Source: an uncultured Lachnospiraceae bacterium
GTDB lineage: Bacteria > Bacillota > Clostridia > Lachnospirales > Lachnospiraceae
NCBI GenBank assembly: GCA_910579325.1
Contig: CAJTTU010000039.1
Span: 1-27,539, forward strand
Length of the DNA: 27,539 bases
Direction of reading: 5' to 3'
Part shown: piece by piece, positions 7,875 to 16,589 of the stretch
How the letters are laid out: each line of letters starts with the position of its first letter
How positions within the stretch are numbered: position 1 is the stretch's first letter
Position numbers and translations under genes: made by a program
The notes under the pieces: generated by a model
Databases searched by the model: none
What the model was told of the DNA's origin: nothing
Seen by the model: the letters and a program-made list of their open reading frames with translations, nothing else

Positions 7875-7902
7875 GAAGGACAATGCCTTTCTTATTTTTC
7901 CT
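7863..7902. terminator. Bidirectional terminator between convergent genes
   Basis: The sequence around the two stop codons forms a long AT-rich stem (GAAAAATAGGAAGG against CCTTTCTTATTTTTC, one bulge and one mismatch) with an ACAATG loop. A/T runs on both sides let it work for both the DUF1836 gene and the YerC gene. It overlaps the ends of both reading frames. Confidence 0.6.
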
Positions 7903-8200
7903 TTTCTTCTTTCCCGGCGTTCAGCCTTGCAAAAATCATGTCATAACCGTCGCTTCCGTAATTCAGGGAACGATTGACACGACTGATCGTAGCGGTGGAC
8001 GCGCCGGTCTTTTCGGCAATTTCCAGATAGGTCTTCTTCTCCCTGAGCATCTTTGCCACCTCATATCGCTGGGAGAAAGACAAGAGCTCATTGACCGTGC
8101 ACACATCCTCAAAAAAGCTGTAGCACTCTTCTATCGATTCCAGAGCCAGAATTGCCTGAAATAAATGATCTACCGCTTCTGTTCTAATCTTTTTATTCAT
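7892..8200 (-). CDS. yerC: YerC/YecD-type TrpR-like transcriptional regulator
   Basis: 102 residues, ATG at 8200 with AAGGGGTG 8 nt upstream. The helix-turn-helix FSQRYEVAKMLREKKTYLEIAEKTGASTATISRVNRSLNYGSDGYDMIF is the hallmark of the YerC/YecD family, related to the trp repressor. Family members are small dimeric DNA-binding proteins whose regulon is poorly known in most Firmicutes. It is divergent from the YyaL gene with 138 bp between, so it could act on that shared region; no operator was recognised there. Confidence 0.9.
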   Translation of the reverse strand: MNKKIRTEAVDHLFQAILALESIEECYSFFEDVCTVNELLSFSQRYEVAKMLREKKTYLEIAEKTGASTATISRVNRSLNYGSDGYDMIFARLNAGKEEKEK

Positions 8201-8338
8201 GGCATTGACACCCCTTCACAACATCCGGATAATATGCTATCATTTTAACACCTTAACACTGTAAAGTCCATAGGAAACCTGAAATTTCACAAAACCGTAA
8301 GCGGAATAAAACAAATAAAGGCCGCAAAGGAGTTTATT

Positions 8339-10585
8339 ATGAATCAAACCGAACGCACCCCGAAATATACCAACCATTTAATCGGAGAAAAGTCCCCTTA
8401 TCTCCTCTCCCACGCTCACAATCCGGTGGACTGGTATCCCTGGGGGACAGAAGCCTTTGAAAAAGCCAGACGGGAAAATAAGCCTGTTTTTTTAAGCATC
8501 GGTTACTCTACCTGCCACTGGTGTCATGTGATGGAGCGGGAATCTTTTGAAAATGAAGAAGTGGCCGGACTGTTAAACCGCTATTTCATCAGCGTCAAAG
8601 TGGACCGGGAGGAACGGCCTGACATCGATTCTGTCTATATGGCCGTGTGCCAGGCTGTCAACCAGTCCGGCGGCTGGCCTCTGACCACAATTATGACGCC
8701 GGAACAGCAGCCCTTTTTCACGGCCACCTACCTGCCCCGGGTAAGCAGGGGACAGATGACCGGACTGATCCAGGTACTGGGACAGATCGCTCATCTGTGG
8801 GCGACAGAGGAACAGAAACTGCGGCAGACAGGCGCGGCCATCTGCGACTTTCTGGCTCAGAACAGCCGCAAAAGCCGCAAGGAACAAGAAGGAAAGAGGA
8901 ACAGTTCTGACGGCGCCGCCGCTGTCCTCCCGGCCGGCGGCGGCACAATGACCGTTTCCCATGCCGGTCCATGGCCGGACCAAGCACTGCTTCACCGGGC
9001 GGCGGCAATCTTCCGGCAGACCTTTGACAAAGAATACGGCGGTTTCGGACAGGCGCCCAAATTCCCTGCGCCCCACAATCTGATATTTTTGCTGCGTTAC
9101 GGAAAACAGGAGCAAAATAAAACCATCGAATATATCGCCGCCCAGACCCTGTTTACAATGATGCGGGGCGGGATTTTTGATCAGATCGGCGGCGGTTTCT
9201 CCCGTTATTCTACCGACCGCCGGTGGCTGGCTCCCCATTTTGAAAAAATGCTCTATGACAACGCGTTGCTGGCTATGGCTTATCTGGAATGCTGGGAGCA
9301 GACCGGGACAGAGTGGTGCCTCTGGACGGCCAGACGGATTTTCACCTATGTATTCCGGGAATTAACCGGGGAAGAAGGGGGATTTCTCTGCGGGCAGGAC
9401 GCGGACAGCCAGGGGGTGGAAGGAAAATACTATACCTTTTCTCCGGAAGAAATCAGGCAGATTTTAGGCGATGAACGAAGCCAGGCATTCTGCCGCAGAT
9501 ATGACATCACGGAAAAAGGCAATTTTGAGGGAAAAAGCATTCCCAATCTGATCCGGGAAGACAGACCGTGGATTCCTGACCAGGAGACGGCAGAGGATTG
9601 CGAAACCATCTTCCGGTACCGGAAGAATCGATACCCGCTGCACAAGGACGACAAAGTGCTGACCTCCTGGAGCAGCCTGATGGCCGCCGCCTGCGCCAAA
9701 GGTGCCCGGGCCGCGTTCCGGCTGAAAGTACAAACCGGCTGCAATGAGCAGAGTCTGACAGAACAGAACCTTCACAAAACGCAGACCCTTTTGCCGAATC
9801 AAAACAGTCATGACAGTCATCGTGACGATGCCTCTGACGTGCTTGGACAATGTCTTTCCAAAGCAGAAAACTGCCTGTCTTTTATCCGCCGCCGCCTCAC
9901 CGGCCCGGACGGACGTCTGATGGCACGTTACAGAGACGGGGAAGCAGCCCACAGCGGCCACCTGGACGACTATGCTTTTTATGCCCTGGCGCTGCTTTCC
10001 ATGTACCGGACCGCTTTTGACATCTCCTGTCTGGAGGAAGCAGTCCGCGTCGCGGCCCTGATGGTTAAATTTTTTTCCGACCAGGAGCAGGGCGGTTTTT
10101 ACCTGTATGCCTCTGACAGTGAAACACTGATCAGCCGGCCCATGGACACCTGGGACGGTTCCATGCCCTCCGGCAATTCCGCCGCCGCCCATGTATTGTG
10201 TCAGCTGGCCGGACTGACCGCTTTACCGGAATGGCTGGAGCAAAGAGACCGCCAGCTTGCTTTTCTGACGGAGGAGGTAAAGGACTATCCTTCCGGCTAC
10301 AGCTTTTCCCTGCTGGCTATGATGGAAGTCCTCTACCCCTCCAGAGAGCTGATCTGCGTTCTGCCCGGTCCCTGTGAAGATTCACTGAAAACAAAATTGG
10401 CCGCTGCGCCGGATTACGGTCTTCACATTCTGGTCAAAACGCCGGACAACGCGGAAAAACTGGCCCGGCTCGCTCCGTTTACCGCCGAATACCCCATCGG
10501 CGAAAAGCCTCTGTACTATCTTTGTGAAAACGGAAGCTGCCGCCGGCCGACCGAAGATTTTGAAACAATAATGGGACTGTTATAA
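8339..10585 (+). CDS. yyaL: Thioredoxin-domain protein YyaL (DUF255/SPATA20 family)
   Basis: 748 residues with AAAGGAG 7 nt before the ATG. Residues 10-170 are the DUF255 thioredoxin-like domain (KSPYLLSHAHNPVDWYPWG, then the CxxC motif STCHWCHVM with C59 and C62, then GGWPLTTIMTP). The rest is an (alpha/alpha)6 barrel like N-acylglucosamine 2-epimerases (GGIFDQIGGGFSRYSTDRRWLAPHFEKMLYDNALL, HKDDKVLTSWSSLMAAA, HLDDYAFYALALL). Typical relatives are shorter, about 650-690 residues. The extra length is a polar segment around residues 470-505 (TGCNEQSLTEQNLHKTQTLL...) and another near 180-205, both probably loops. The biochemical reaction is not established for this family. Stands alone; no operon partner. 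Confidence 0.9.
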   Translation: MNQTERTPKYTNHLIGEKSPYLLSHAHNPVDWYPWGTEAFEKARRENKPVFLSIGYSTCHWCHVMERESFENEEVAGLLNRYFISVKVDREERPDIDSVYMAVCQAVNQSGGWPLTTIMTPEQQPFFTATYLPRVSRGQMTGLIQVLGQIAHLWATEEQKLRQTGAAICDFLAQNSRKSRKEQEGKRNSSDGAAAVLPAGGGTMTVSHAGPWPDQALLHRAAAIFRQTFDKEYGGFGQAPKFPAPHNLIFLLRYGKQEQNKTIEYIAAQTLFTMMRGGIFDQIGGGFSRYSTDRRWLAPHFEKMLYDNALLAMAYLECWEQTGTEWCLWTARRIFTYVFRELTGEEGGFLCGQDADSQGVEGKYYTFSPEEIRQILGDERSQAFCRRYDITEKGNFEGKSIPNLIREDRPWIPDQETAEDCETIFRYRKNRYPLHKDDKVLTSWSSLMAAACAKGARAAFRLKVQTGCNEQSLTEQNLHKTQTLLPNQNSHDSHRDDASDVLGQCLSKAENCLSFIRRRLTGPDGRLMARYRDGEAAHSGHLDDYAFYALALLSMYRTAFDISCLEEAVRVAALMVKFFSDQEQGGFYLYASDSETLISRPMDTWDGSMPSGNSAAAHVLCQLAGLTALPEWLEQRDRQLAFLTEEVKDYPSGYSFSLLAMMEVLYPSRELICVLPGPCEDSLKTKLAAAPDYGLHILVKTPDNAEKLARLAPFTAEYPIGEKPLYYLCENGSCRRPTEDFETIMGLL

Positions 10586-10613
10586 AATCGGACGGCCTGC
10601 GGGACGCCATCCG
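10584..10613 (-). terminator. Intrinsic terminator after thiT
   Basis: On the minus strand CGGATGGC (10606-10613) pairs fully, with one T-G wobble, with GCCGTCCG (10589-10596), followed by ATTTTATAA. On the plus strand the same stem has a C-A mismatch and no T run, so it serves the minus strand. Confidence 0.65.
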
Positions 10614-10678
10614 GCATGCCCTGAAGTTATACGTACGACCTGTGTCCGACTGTCATTGCACAAAATCCGGCATATGCT

Positions 10679-11353
10679 TTACGAGCATGCCAGCGTTTTC
10701 ACCCGTTCCATGGTTTTCTTTACCGTCGGAACGGAGAGAACGATTACCGTAGCCAATGCTTCCAGCCCTATATAAGAATAATTATACACAATCGGATATA
10801 CCTCCGTGAAAGCTCTGGGGAAATTGTCGGGCATATAGGCCATCCAGAACAGATAGCCGCCGATGGTATGGCACAGCCCTCTGGCAAAAGCGCCCGCCAG
10901 ATAACCGATCACCAGACCGTTTTTCCGGTTTCTGAAAAAACCGGACAGCCCCAACGCCGTAAAGGCGAAAAAATAATCCAGGCAGACCTGCAGAGGCGTC
11001 AATATGTAAGGCTCCTGTAAAAATTGCAGAATACTATAGGCGAACCCGGTCAGCAGACCTGCTTTCGGCCCATACCAGTAACCAATCAGGCTGACAATCA
11101 GCATGCTGAACAGCGTTACCGAACCGCCATAAGGCAGATTAACCACCCGTATGTAGGATGTGACAAATGCCAGCGCCATAGCCATAGCCGAGAATGTCAG
11201 CATTTTAACGGAAAATGCTTTTTCCACTCTCTTTTTTCTGCCCAGAACCAGCGCCGCCAGGAGCAGCGCTGCCGCCGCCAGCGCCACCATCAGCGCTGTT
11301 CCGGCAGTGGTGAGATAATAGTATCCATCCTCAAAGTAGAAAAAAACAGACAT
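10679..11353 (-). CDS. thiT: Energy-coupled thiamine transporter, S component ThiT
   Basis: 224 residues, about 20-30 longer than common ThiT because of an extra N-terminal membrane segment (LTTAGTALMVALAAAALLLA). The core contains KMLTFSAMAMALAFVTSYIRVVNLPYGGSVTLFSMLIVSLIGYWYGPKAGLLTG and QEPYILTPLQVCLDYFFAFTALGLSGFF, the signature of the YuaJ/ThiT family, with about six membrane helices. It binds thiamine and relies on the shared ECF ATPases (EcfA/A'/T), which are not in this window. The ATG at 11353 follows GGAGG at a distance of 7 T residues. Regulation is explicit: a TPP riboswitch sits in its leader, with a hairpin that also contains the ribosome binding site. Confidence 0.92.
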   Translation of the reverse strand: MSVFFYFEDGYYYLTTAGTALMVALAAAALLLAALVLGRKKRVEKAFSVKMLTFSAMAMALAFVTSYIRVVNLPYGGSVTLFSMLIVSLIGYWYGPKAGLLTGFAYSILQFLQEPYILTPLQVCLDYFFAFTALGLSGFFRNRKNGLVIGYLAGAFARGLCHTIGGYLFWMAYMPDNFPRAFTEVYPIVYNYSYIGLEALATVIVLSVPTVKKTMERVKTLACS

Positions 11354-11386
11354 AAAAAAACCTCCTTCAAATAATTTTGCAGGAGG
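11354..11386 (-). promoter_or_regulatory. Expression-platform hairpin: terminator-like and RBS-sequestering
   Basis: In the thiT leader CCTCCT (11380-11385) pairs with AGGAGG (11361-11366), the ribosome binding site itself. Seven T follow before the ATG. Closed, it would hide the site and could also stop transcription at the T run. Confidence 0.6.
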
Positions 11387-11449
11387 GGTTTGAGAAAACA
11401 GCGGTCAAACGTCATAGATATCCATGACACCTTTTCATTCAGACCACGT

Positions 11450-11531
11450 CGCTTCGCTTCCTTACGCCGGTATTATCCGGTTCAAGTAGTGAGGGTAAAT
11501 TTCTCAGCCTTTCAGCACCCCTAGCTGCTAA
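11450..11531 (-). ncRNA. TPP (THI-box) riboswitch
   Basis: Minus-strand sequence carries the conserved TPP aptamer landmarks: GGGGTGC, GGCTGAGAAA (the CUGAGA pyrimidine-binding bulge), ACCC, CTTGAACCGGATAATACCGGCGTAAGGAAGC (the pyrophosphate-binding arm, shortened here from the usual CUGAUCUGGGUAAUGCCAGCGUAGGGAA). It lies 97 nt upstream of thiT in the right orientation. When thiamine pyrophosphate is plentiful, expression of the thiamine uptake gene is expected to fall. Confidence 0.95.
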
Positions 11532-11538
11532 CAGAATC

Positions 11539-11567
11539 AGTATAGCAGACGCGGCGCCGAAACGCAA
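11539..11567 (-). promoter_or_regulatory. Promoter of the riboswitch-thiT transcript
   Basis: TTGCGT (11562-11567), 17-bp spacer, TATACT (11539-11544) on the minus strand. Transcription would begin just ahead of the aptamer. Confidence 0.75.
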
Positions 11568-11630
11568 GAAAAAATTGGAACAGTATTTACCAGTAACCAA
11601 AACCATACTAAAGCCAGGAGGAACCTGCAA

Positions 11631-12317
11631 ATGAACGATATCCGTAACCGACTGCTTGCGCTTTCCGAGGAAGCTTACCGGGATTTTAACAAAAAACTGT
11701 GTCCGGACGCAGGCCGGGAACTGCTGGGAATCCGCATCCCCAGACTCAGAAAGCTTGCCGGCGAAATTTTAAAAGAAGACTGGGAAGTCTTCCTGGAAGA
11801 CGGCGCCGAACGGTATCATGAAGAAATCATTCTAAAAGGCTTGGTCATCGGCGGCGCAAAGCTTTCCATAGAAGAAAAGCTGCCTCTGATCAGGGAGTTT
11901 GTCCCGAAAATCGACAGCTGGTCCATCAGCGACACCTTCTGCCCTTCCCTGAAAATCAAGCCGAAAGACCTGGCTCTGGTCTGGGAATTTATCCTGCCCT
12001 ACGCCGGATCTGACCGGGAATTTGACGTGCGCTTCGCGGTCATCATGATGCTGGACTACTACATAACGGGAGAATACGCCCAAAAGGTGCTGACGCGGCT
12101 GGATGCCATCCGCCACGACGGCTACTACGCCAAAATGGCCGTCGCCTGGACCCTGGCCGAGCTGGGCGTGAAATACAACGACATGACCATGGAATACCTG
12201 CGGGGCGAAAACCATCTGGACAGATTCACTTACAACAAAGCCCTGCAGAAAATGCGGGAATCCTATCGTATCGGCCAGGAACTGAAAGAGGAACTGAAGC
12301 GAATGAAACGGACATAA
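11631..12317 (+). CDS. DNA alkylation repair protein, AlkD-like HEAT-repeat glycosylase
   Basis: 228 residues, ATG preceded by GGAGG 8 nt away. The HEAT-like helices run through the protein (LLGIRIPRLRKLAGEILKEDW, YHEEIILKGLVIGGA, KIDSWSISDTFC, DVRFAVIMMLDYYI, YYAKMAVAWTLAELGVKY), matching the AlkD/AlkC family that excises bulky or positively charged alkylated bases such as 3-methyladenine and 7-methylguanine. SWSISD supplies the Trp and Asp that line the DNA-binding groove in AlkD. The C-terminal Trp of B. cereus AlkD is not obvious, so activity may differ. Only 63 bp separate its start from the riboswitch promoter, which fires the other way. Confidence 0.85.
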   Translation: MNDIRNRLLALSEEAYRDFNKKLCPDAGRELLGIRIPRLRKLAGEILKEDWEVFLEDGAERYHEEIILKGLVIGGAKLSIEEKLPLIREFVPKIDSWSISDTFCPSLKIKPKDLALVWEFILPYAGSDREFDVRFAVIMMLDYYITGEYAQKVLTRLDAIRHDGYYAKMAVAWTLAELGVKYNDMTMEYLRGENHLDRFTYNKALQKMRESYRIGQELKEELKRMKRT

Positions 12318-12349
12318 TAAATAACGCTGAAAGACGCGGCCTGTCTCCC

Positions 12350-13405
12350 TTATTCCTGCTCCAGTTTCATCTGCGTCAGATCGATCATAACGCAGGTCCC
12401 TGCCCCCGGCTCTGACTCGATGCGGATTCCATGGCCCAGAAGCTCCAGCGTCTGCCTGCACAGAGACAGACCGATTCCGGTGGAATGATGATTTTCCCGG
12501 CCGTTATAGCCGGTATAGCCCCAGTCAAAAATCCGGGGCAGGTCCTCTTTCCTGATCCCGATTCCCGTGTCCCGGATTAACAGCGCAACCCCCTCCGTCC
12601 CGGACCCGTCCCCTGGCTCCAGTCCCAGGAAAATGCTGCCCTTTTTCGTATATTTCACCGCATTGGCCACCAGCTGTTCGATGACAAACGCCAGCCATTT
12701 CTCATCGGTCACCACCGTGTGGTCCAGATTGCCCAGTTCCAATGCGATATCTTTATGCCGGAACAGCACCGCCGTTTTTTTCAACGCCTGTTTTACGATT
12801 CCTTCCAGCCTGTATTCTCTCAATACCAGATCGTCTGACTTTCCCTCCAGCCGCTGGTACTGCAATACCATCTCCACATACTGCTGAATTCTGTACAGCT
12901 CCCGGTTCAGCTCGCTGCGGTCCGGCTCCTCCTCCTCAAGTAAAAGACGAATCCCGGCGATCGGCGTTTTAATCTGATGGGACCAGCGGGTATAATACTG
13001 TCTGGCCTCCCAGACAGAAGCGGCATAAAGCTCCGCCTCCGCTTTCCGCTTTTCAAACAGCCTGTCCAGAATCTGCCTGTATGCTCTCTCGGCAGCCCCC
13101 TCCGGTTCAGGCATACAGGCAGGGGAATATTCCTCCTGATTTCTTACGCCGGACAGCGCCCGCAGTTTTTCCCGATACCTTACATAATCCACAACCATTA
13201 CCGCCAGAAGAATCACGCCGTCCAACGCCAGAACATAACAGGCCGGTCCCCAGGGCAGTCCGTAAAGACCGTAAACCAAAACCACCAGAAGCATCAATAC
13301 GCCGGACAGAACTATTACACGCTTCCGGTCAGCCAGATAAGATTTACCGTTTCCTTCCCGCTTCCGTTTTTCGGAAGCATCGCCGGTTTCCACAGATTTC
13401 TCCAC
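12350..13405 (-). CDS. Sensor histidine kinase, BceS-like intramembrane-sensing type
   Basis: 351 residues. Start is a GTG at 13405, 3 bp after the response-regulator stop; AGGAGG of the upstream gene end acts as its ribosome binding site. Two membrane helices (about 30-48 and 53-74) with almost no extracellular loop define the intramembrane-sensing class. Catalytic core: H box RWSHQIKTPIAG with phospho-accepting H143, N box EQLVANAVKYTKKG, G1 DTGIGI, F box IFDWGYTGYNGR, G2 GIGLSLCR. Such kinases usually work with a BceAB/VraFG-type ABC transporter against peptide antibiotics; none is adjacent. Last gene of the clpS-clpA operon by spacing. Confidence 0.92.
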   Translation of the reverse strand: MEKSVETGDASEKRKREGNGKSYLADRKRVIVLSGVLMLLVVLVYGLYGLPWGPACYVLALDGVILLAVMVVDYVRYREKLRALSGVRNQEEYSPACMPEPEGAAERAYRQILDRLFEKRKAEAELYAASVWEARQYYTRWSHQIKTPIAGIRLLLEEEEPDRSELNRELYRIQQYVEMVLQYQRLEGKSDDLVLREYRLEGIVKQALKKTAVLFRHKDIALELGNLDHTVVTDEKWLAFVIEQLVANAVKYTKKGSIFLGLEPGDGSGTEGVALLIRDTGIGIRKEDLPRIFDWGYTGYNGRENHHSTGIGLSLCRQTLELLGHGIRIESEPGAGTCVMIDLTQMKLEQE

Positions 13406-13408
13406 CCT

Positions 13409-14098
13409 CTACTGTTCCTCCTCTACCAGATACCCCAGTCCTTTCCTGGTCCTGATAAAACCGGAGAGACCGATTTCCGCCAGTTTTCGCCTCAGCCGGT
13501 TAATATTCACCGTCAACGTATTGTCGTCGATAAAACTTTCCGTCTCCCACAGCTTTTCGATCAGCGCGTCCCTGGAAGCCGGACTGCCCGGATGCTCCAT
13601 CAGTGCCTGCAGAATCTTAAACTCATTTTTAGACAGCTCTATCCGTTTACCGCCGAAGGAAAGGACCGCTTCCGTCAGGTTCAGCACCGCGCCGCCTGCC
13701 CGCAGCACATTTTTATCGCCGCCGAATGCATACGCCCTTCGAAGCACTGCCTGTATCTTCGCGGTAATCACTTCCATACTGAACGGCTTGGAAATAAAAT
13801 CGTCCGCCCCCATATGAAGAGCCATAACCTGATTCATATCCTCCCCCGCCGAAGAGATAAAGATAATCGGCGTCTGGCTGACTCTGCGGATCTCCTCGCA
13901 CCAGTGATATCCGTCAAAATAAGGCAGGGATACATCCATCAGCACCAGATCCGGCTTCTCCCTCAGAAATTCTCTGTCAACCTGTGAAAAGTCTTTGGGA
14001 ACACAGACGGCGTATCCCCACCGTCCCAGCTGACGGCCAAGCACCCCCGTGATCGTCTGGTCGTCCTCAACAATCATGATTTTATATCCCAGGGCCAC
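13409..14098 (-). CDS. OmpR/PhoB-family response regulator (BceR-like)
   Basis: 229 residues. Receiver domain with acidic pocket EDD (11-13), phospho-acceptor D55 in LVLMDVSLPYFDG and K104 in FISKPF; winged-helix output domain with the LSKNEFKILQALMEHPG, DDNTLTVNINRLRRKL and IRTRKGLGYLVE blocks. Start taken as the GTG at 14098, which follows the clpA stop by 7 bp with GAGG upstream; an internal ATG at 14077 (MIVEDD) would remove the first beta strand and is less likely. Paired with the kinase gene 3 bp downstream. Targets unknown. Confidence 0.93.
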   Translation of the reverse strand: MALGYKIMIVEDDQTITGVLGRQLGRWGYAVCVPKDFSQVDREFLREKPDLVLMDVSLPYFDGYHWCEEIRRVSQTPIIFISSAGEDMNQVMALHMGADDFISKPFSMEVITAKIQAVLRRAYAFGGDKNVLRAGGAVLNLTEAVLSFGGKRIELSKNEFKILQALMEHPGSPASRDALIEKLWETESFIDDNTLTVNINRLRRKLAEIGLSGFIRTRKGLGYLVEEEQ

Positions 14099-14105
14099 CT
14101 TTTTA

Positions 14106-16457
14106 TCAGCCTCGCTTTCTATACGTATCCTTATCAGCTTCCTGCTTTTGCGGCCGGATATCCGCCTTCAGCGCCCCGTCCGCCATATCCAGATAACAGC
14201 TTCCCCCGTTTTTCAACGTTCCAAACAACAATGCGTCCGCCATCAGCGGCTTCACCTGCTGATCGATCACCCTCTGAATTTCTCTGGCTCCGTACTCGCG
14301 GCTGATACCCTCTGCCTTCACGAAAGCCGCCGCCTTATCCGTATACCGGAATTCCACCTGACGGGCTTCCAGCTTCGCGGCCAGCTCATCCAGTTTTTTC
14401 CTTGCGATCTGATCCGCCATCTCCTCGTCCATGCCATGAAAGACGACAATCTTGTTTAACCGGTTGCGAAACTCCGGCTGAAAGATCCGTTTTACCTCGT
14501 CCATCATTCCGTCAGTCTCCATACCGTTTCTGCCAAATCCGATCTGTTCTTTCAGCAATCGGTCCGCGCCCGCATTGGAAGTCATAATCAGGATCACATT
14601 GCGAAAATCCGCTTTTCTGCCCTGGTTATCTGTCAGCGTCGCGTAATCCATCACCTGAAGCAGCAGATTATAAATATCTCCATGGGCTTTCTCGATCTCA
14701 TCCAGCAGCAGCACACAATAAGGATTCTTCCGGATTGCCTCTGTCAGCAATCCGCCCTCCTCATACCCCACATAGCCTGCCGGTGCGCCGATCAGTTTCG
14801 CTGCCGCATGCTTCTCCCCATACTCGCTCATATCAAATCTGATCAGCGTCACCCCCAGCTCCTTTGCCAGCGTCCGGGCCACTTCCGTCTTTCCCACGCC
14901 GGTAGGTCCGACAAACAACAGACTGGCCTCCGGCTTCCCCTCGTCCAACAGGCCTGCTCTGGAAAATTTTACGGCGTTTACCGCCTGAGACACCGCCTCC
15001 TGCTGCCCGAAAATCCGGGCGTTCATCCGTTCCTCTAACGTGGCCAGCTTTTCCGTCTCATCCCGTGCGGATTCCTCCTTCGGCACATGACAGATGGAGG
15101 TCAGAATCCGGTCCACCAATGCCCGGTCCACGGTCTGCGTCTGCCGCTCAAGAGGATGGAGCTGCCGGTAAGCCCCCGCCTCGTCCATCAGGTCAATGGC
15201 TTTGTCAGGGAGAAACCGCTCACTGATATAGCGAATGCTGGCCTGAACCGCATAGGGGAGCACCCCCTCCTCATAAACGACGCCATGGTATTGCTCATAG
15301 CTCTCTTTTAAACCCTCCAGAATCCGAACCGTATCCGCTTCCCCCGGCTCCTCAATCACCACATTCTGAAACCGCCGTACCAGGCCGCGGCTCTTTTCAA
15401 AATGCTTTTTATACTCCGTATACGTGGTCGCGCCGATGAACCGGATGTGCCCCTGGGCCAGATAAGGCTTCAACAGGTTGGATGCGTCCAGGCTGCCGCC
15501 ATTAACCGCCCCTGCGCCCACGATATTATGAATCTCATCGATATAGACGATGGGCTTTTCTTCTTTCGCGATACCATCCATAATCTCCCGGAACCGTTTT
15601 TCAAAATCACCCCGGTACTGCGTCCCGGCCAGCATGCCGGACAGATCAAGGGAAAAAATACGTCCGCCTTTTAATGCCTCCGGAACATCTCCCTCTTTCA
15701 GCCGTCTGGCCAGCCCATAGGTGATAGCGGTTTTCCCCACGCCCGGCTCTCCGATATGAAGGGGATTGTTCTTTTCCTTCCGGCACAGAATCTGTATCGT
15801 ACGTTCCAGTTCCTCCTCCCTTCCGATCAGCGGATTCATCGTCTCCGTCATATCATTGAGGCAGAGCGCGTACCTTTGCCACTTCGCCTGCTTTTTCCCG
15901 GTCTTCTCTTTATGAGGACAGTCCGTCTCCCGAGAACTATCTTCCATTATCACTGTTCTGCCCTCTCCGGCCATAATATGCTCCGAATCATCTGCCATAT
16001 CGTCCTCCGATTCATTCGACATGCCATCCTCTTCTCCGTAAAGCGCCGCCATCTGAGCGATCAAATCCACGCATTCCACACCCTGGGCCCTCATATAATA
16101 AACGCCGAAACTTTCCGGCTGCCGGAATAACGCATAAACCAGATGGATCACATCCGTCTCCTGCCGGCCGCCGGTCCTCGCCTTTTCCTGAGCGGTGATC
16201 AGCAGCACCCTCATGCCCTCGGTAAACCGTGGTTCCTTCGTCTCCTTCGACGCTTCCACAGACCGGGTCAGAAAATCGCCGATCTGTTCCCGCAGCAAAT
16301 CCGGATCCCCGCCGCAGTATTCAAAAGCTTTCTGAAACAGAAAATGACAGGTCAGCAAATACAAAAGATGCTCCGGCATCACATATTCATGACCGTTATG
16401 CATTGCCAGCTGTAATGTCTCCTGAAGCAGTTCTCCCGCCTCCTGTGTCATCTGCAT
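14106..16457 (-). CDS. clpA: ATP-dependent Clp protease ATP-binding subunit ClpA
   Basis: 783 residues from the ATG at 16457, which has AAGAGG 7 nt upstream; the frame extends a further 11 codons but into a hairpin. Double-ring AAA+ unfoldase feeding ClpP. N-terminal Clp_N repeats (QMTQEAGELLQETLQLAMHN...PEHLLYLL), an acidic linker (about 145-175), AAA-1 with GEPGVGKT (236-243) and VYIDEIHNIVGAG, AAA-2 with GPTGVGKTEVAR and LLLDEIEKAHGDIYNLLLQ. The QIGFG tripeptide loop that docks on ClpP is present, so this is a true ClpA rather than ClpB (which also has a middle coiled coil, absent here). clpS lies just upstream on the same strand. No clpP in the window. Confidence 0.95.
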   Translation of the reverse strand: MQMTQEAGELLQETLQLAMHNGHEYVMPEHLLYLLTCHFLFQKAFEYCGGDPDLLREQIGDFLTRSVEASKETKEPRFTEGMRVLLITAQEKARTGGRQETDVIHLVYALFRQPESFGVYYMRAQGVECVDLIAQMAALYGEEDGMSNESEDDMADDSEHIMAGEGRTVIMEDSSRETDCPHKEKTGKKQAKWQRYALCLNDMTETMNPLIGREEELERTIQILCRKEKNNPLHIGEPGVGKTAITYGLARRLKEGDVPEALKGGRIFSLDLSGMLAGTQYRGDFEKRFREIMDGIAKEEKPIVYIDEIHNIVGAGAVNGGSLDASNLLKPYLAQGHIRFIGATTYTEYKKHFEKSRGLVRRFQNVVIEEPGEADTVRILEGLKESYEQYHGVVYEEGVLPYAVQASIRYISERFLPDKAIDLMDEAGAYRQLHPLERQTQTVDRALVDRILTSICHVPKEESARDETEKLATLEERMNARIFGQQEAVSQAVNAVKFSRAGLLDEGKPEASLLFVGPTGVGKTEVARTLAKELGVTLIRFDMSEYGEKHAAAKLIGAPAGYVGYEEGGLLTEAIRKNPYCVLLLDEIEKAHGDIYNLLLQVMDYATLTDNQGRKADFRNVILIMTSNAGADRLLKEQIGFGRNGMETDGMMDEVKRIFQPEFRNRLNKIVVFHGMDEEMADQIARKKLDELAAKLEARQVEFRYTDKAAAFVKAEGISREYGAREIQRVIDQQVKPLMADALLFGTLKNGGSCYLDMADGALKADIRPQKQEADKDTYRKRG

Positions 16458-16471
16458 ACGTGCCTCTTTCC

Positions 16472-16488
16472 GACGCGCCCTGCGCGTC
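16472..16488 (-). other. GC-rich hairpin in the clpA leader
   Basis: Perfect 7-bp inverted repeat GACGCGC / GCGCGTC with a 3-nt loop, ending 14 nt before the clpA start and just ahead of its ribosome binding site. It may shape clpA translation relative to clpS or protect the mRNA; purely structural observation. Confidence 0.45.
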
Positions 16489-16589
16489 AATCAATCATCG
16501 TAGAACCATTACCGTCCACACCTTCATTTATCCGGACCGCGGACATTCATTATGATAAAACCACTGCCGGAAGACGGGCCGGAAATCGA

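Noticed and set aside
9464..10192. Minus-strand 242-codon frame within the yyaL region
   Set aside because: Antisense shadow of conserved barrel-domain codons; no start signal.
11439..11630. 63-codon minus-strand frame over the thiamine leader
   Set aside because: It runs through the TPP aptamer and its promoter, which explain the sequence fully.
11832..12461. Minus-strand 209-codon frame opposite the AlkD-like gene
   Set aside because: Composition and lack of homology mark it as the shadow of the HEAT-repeat gene.
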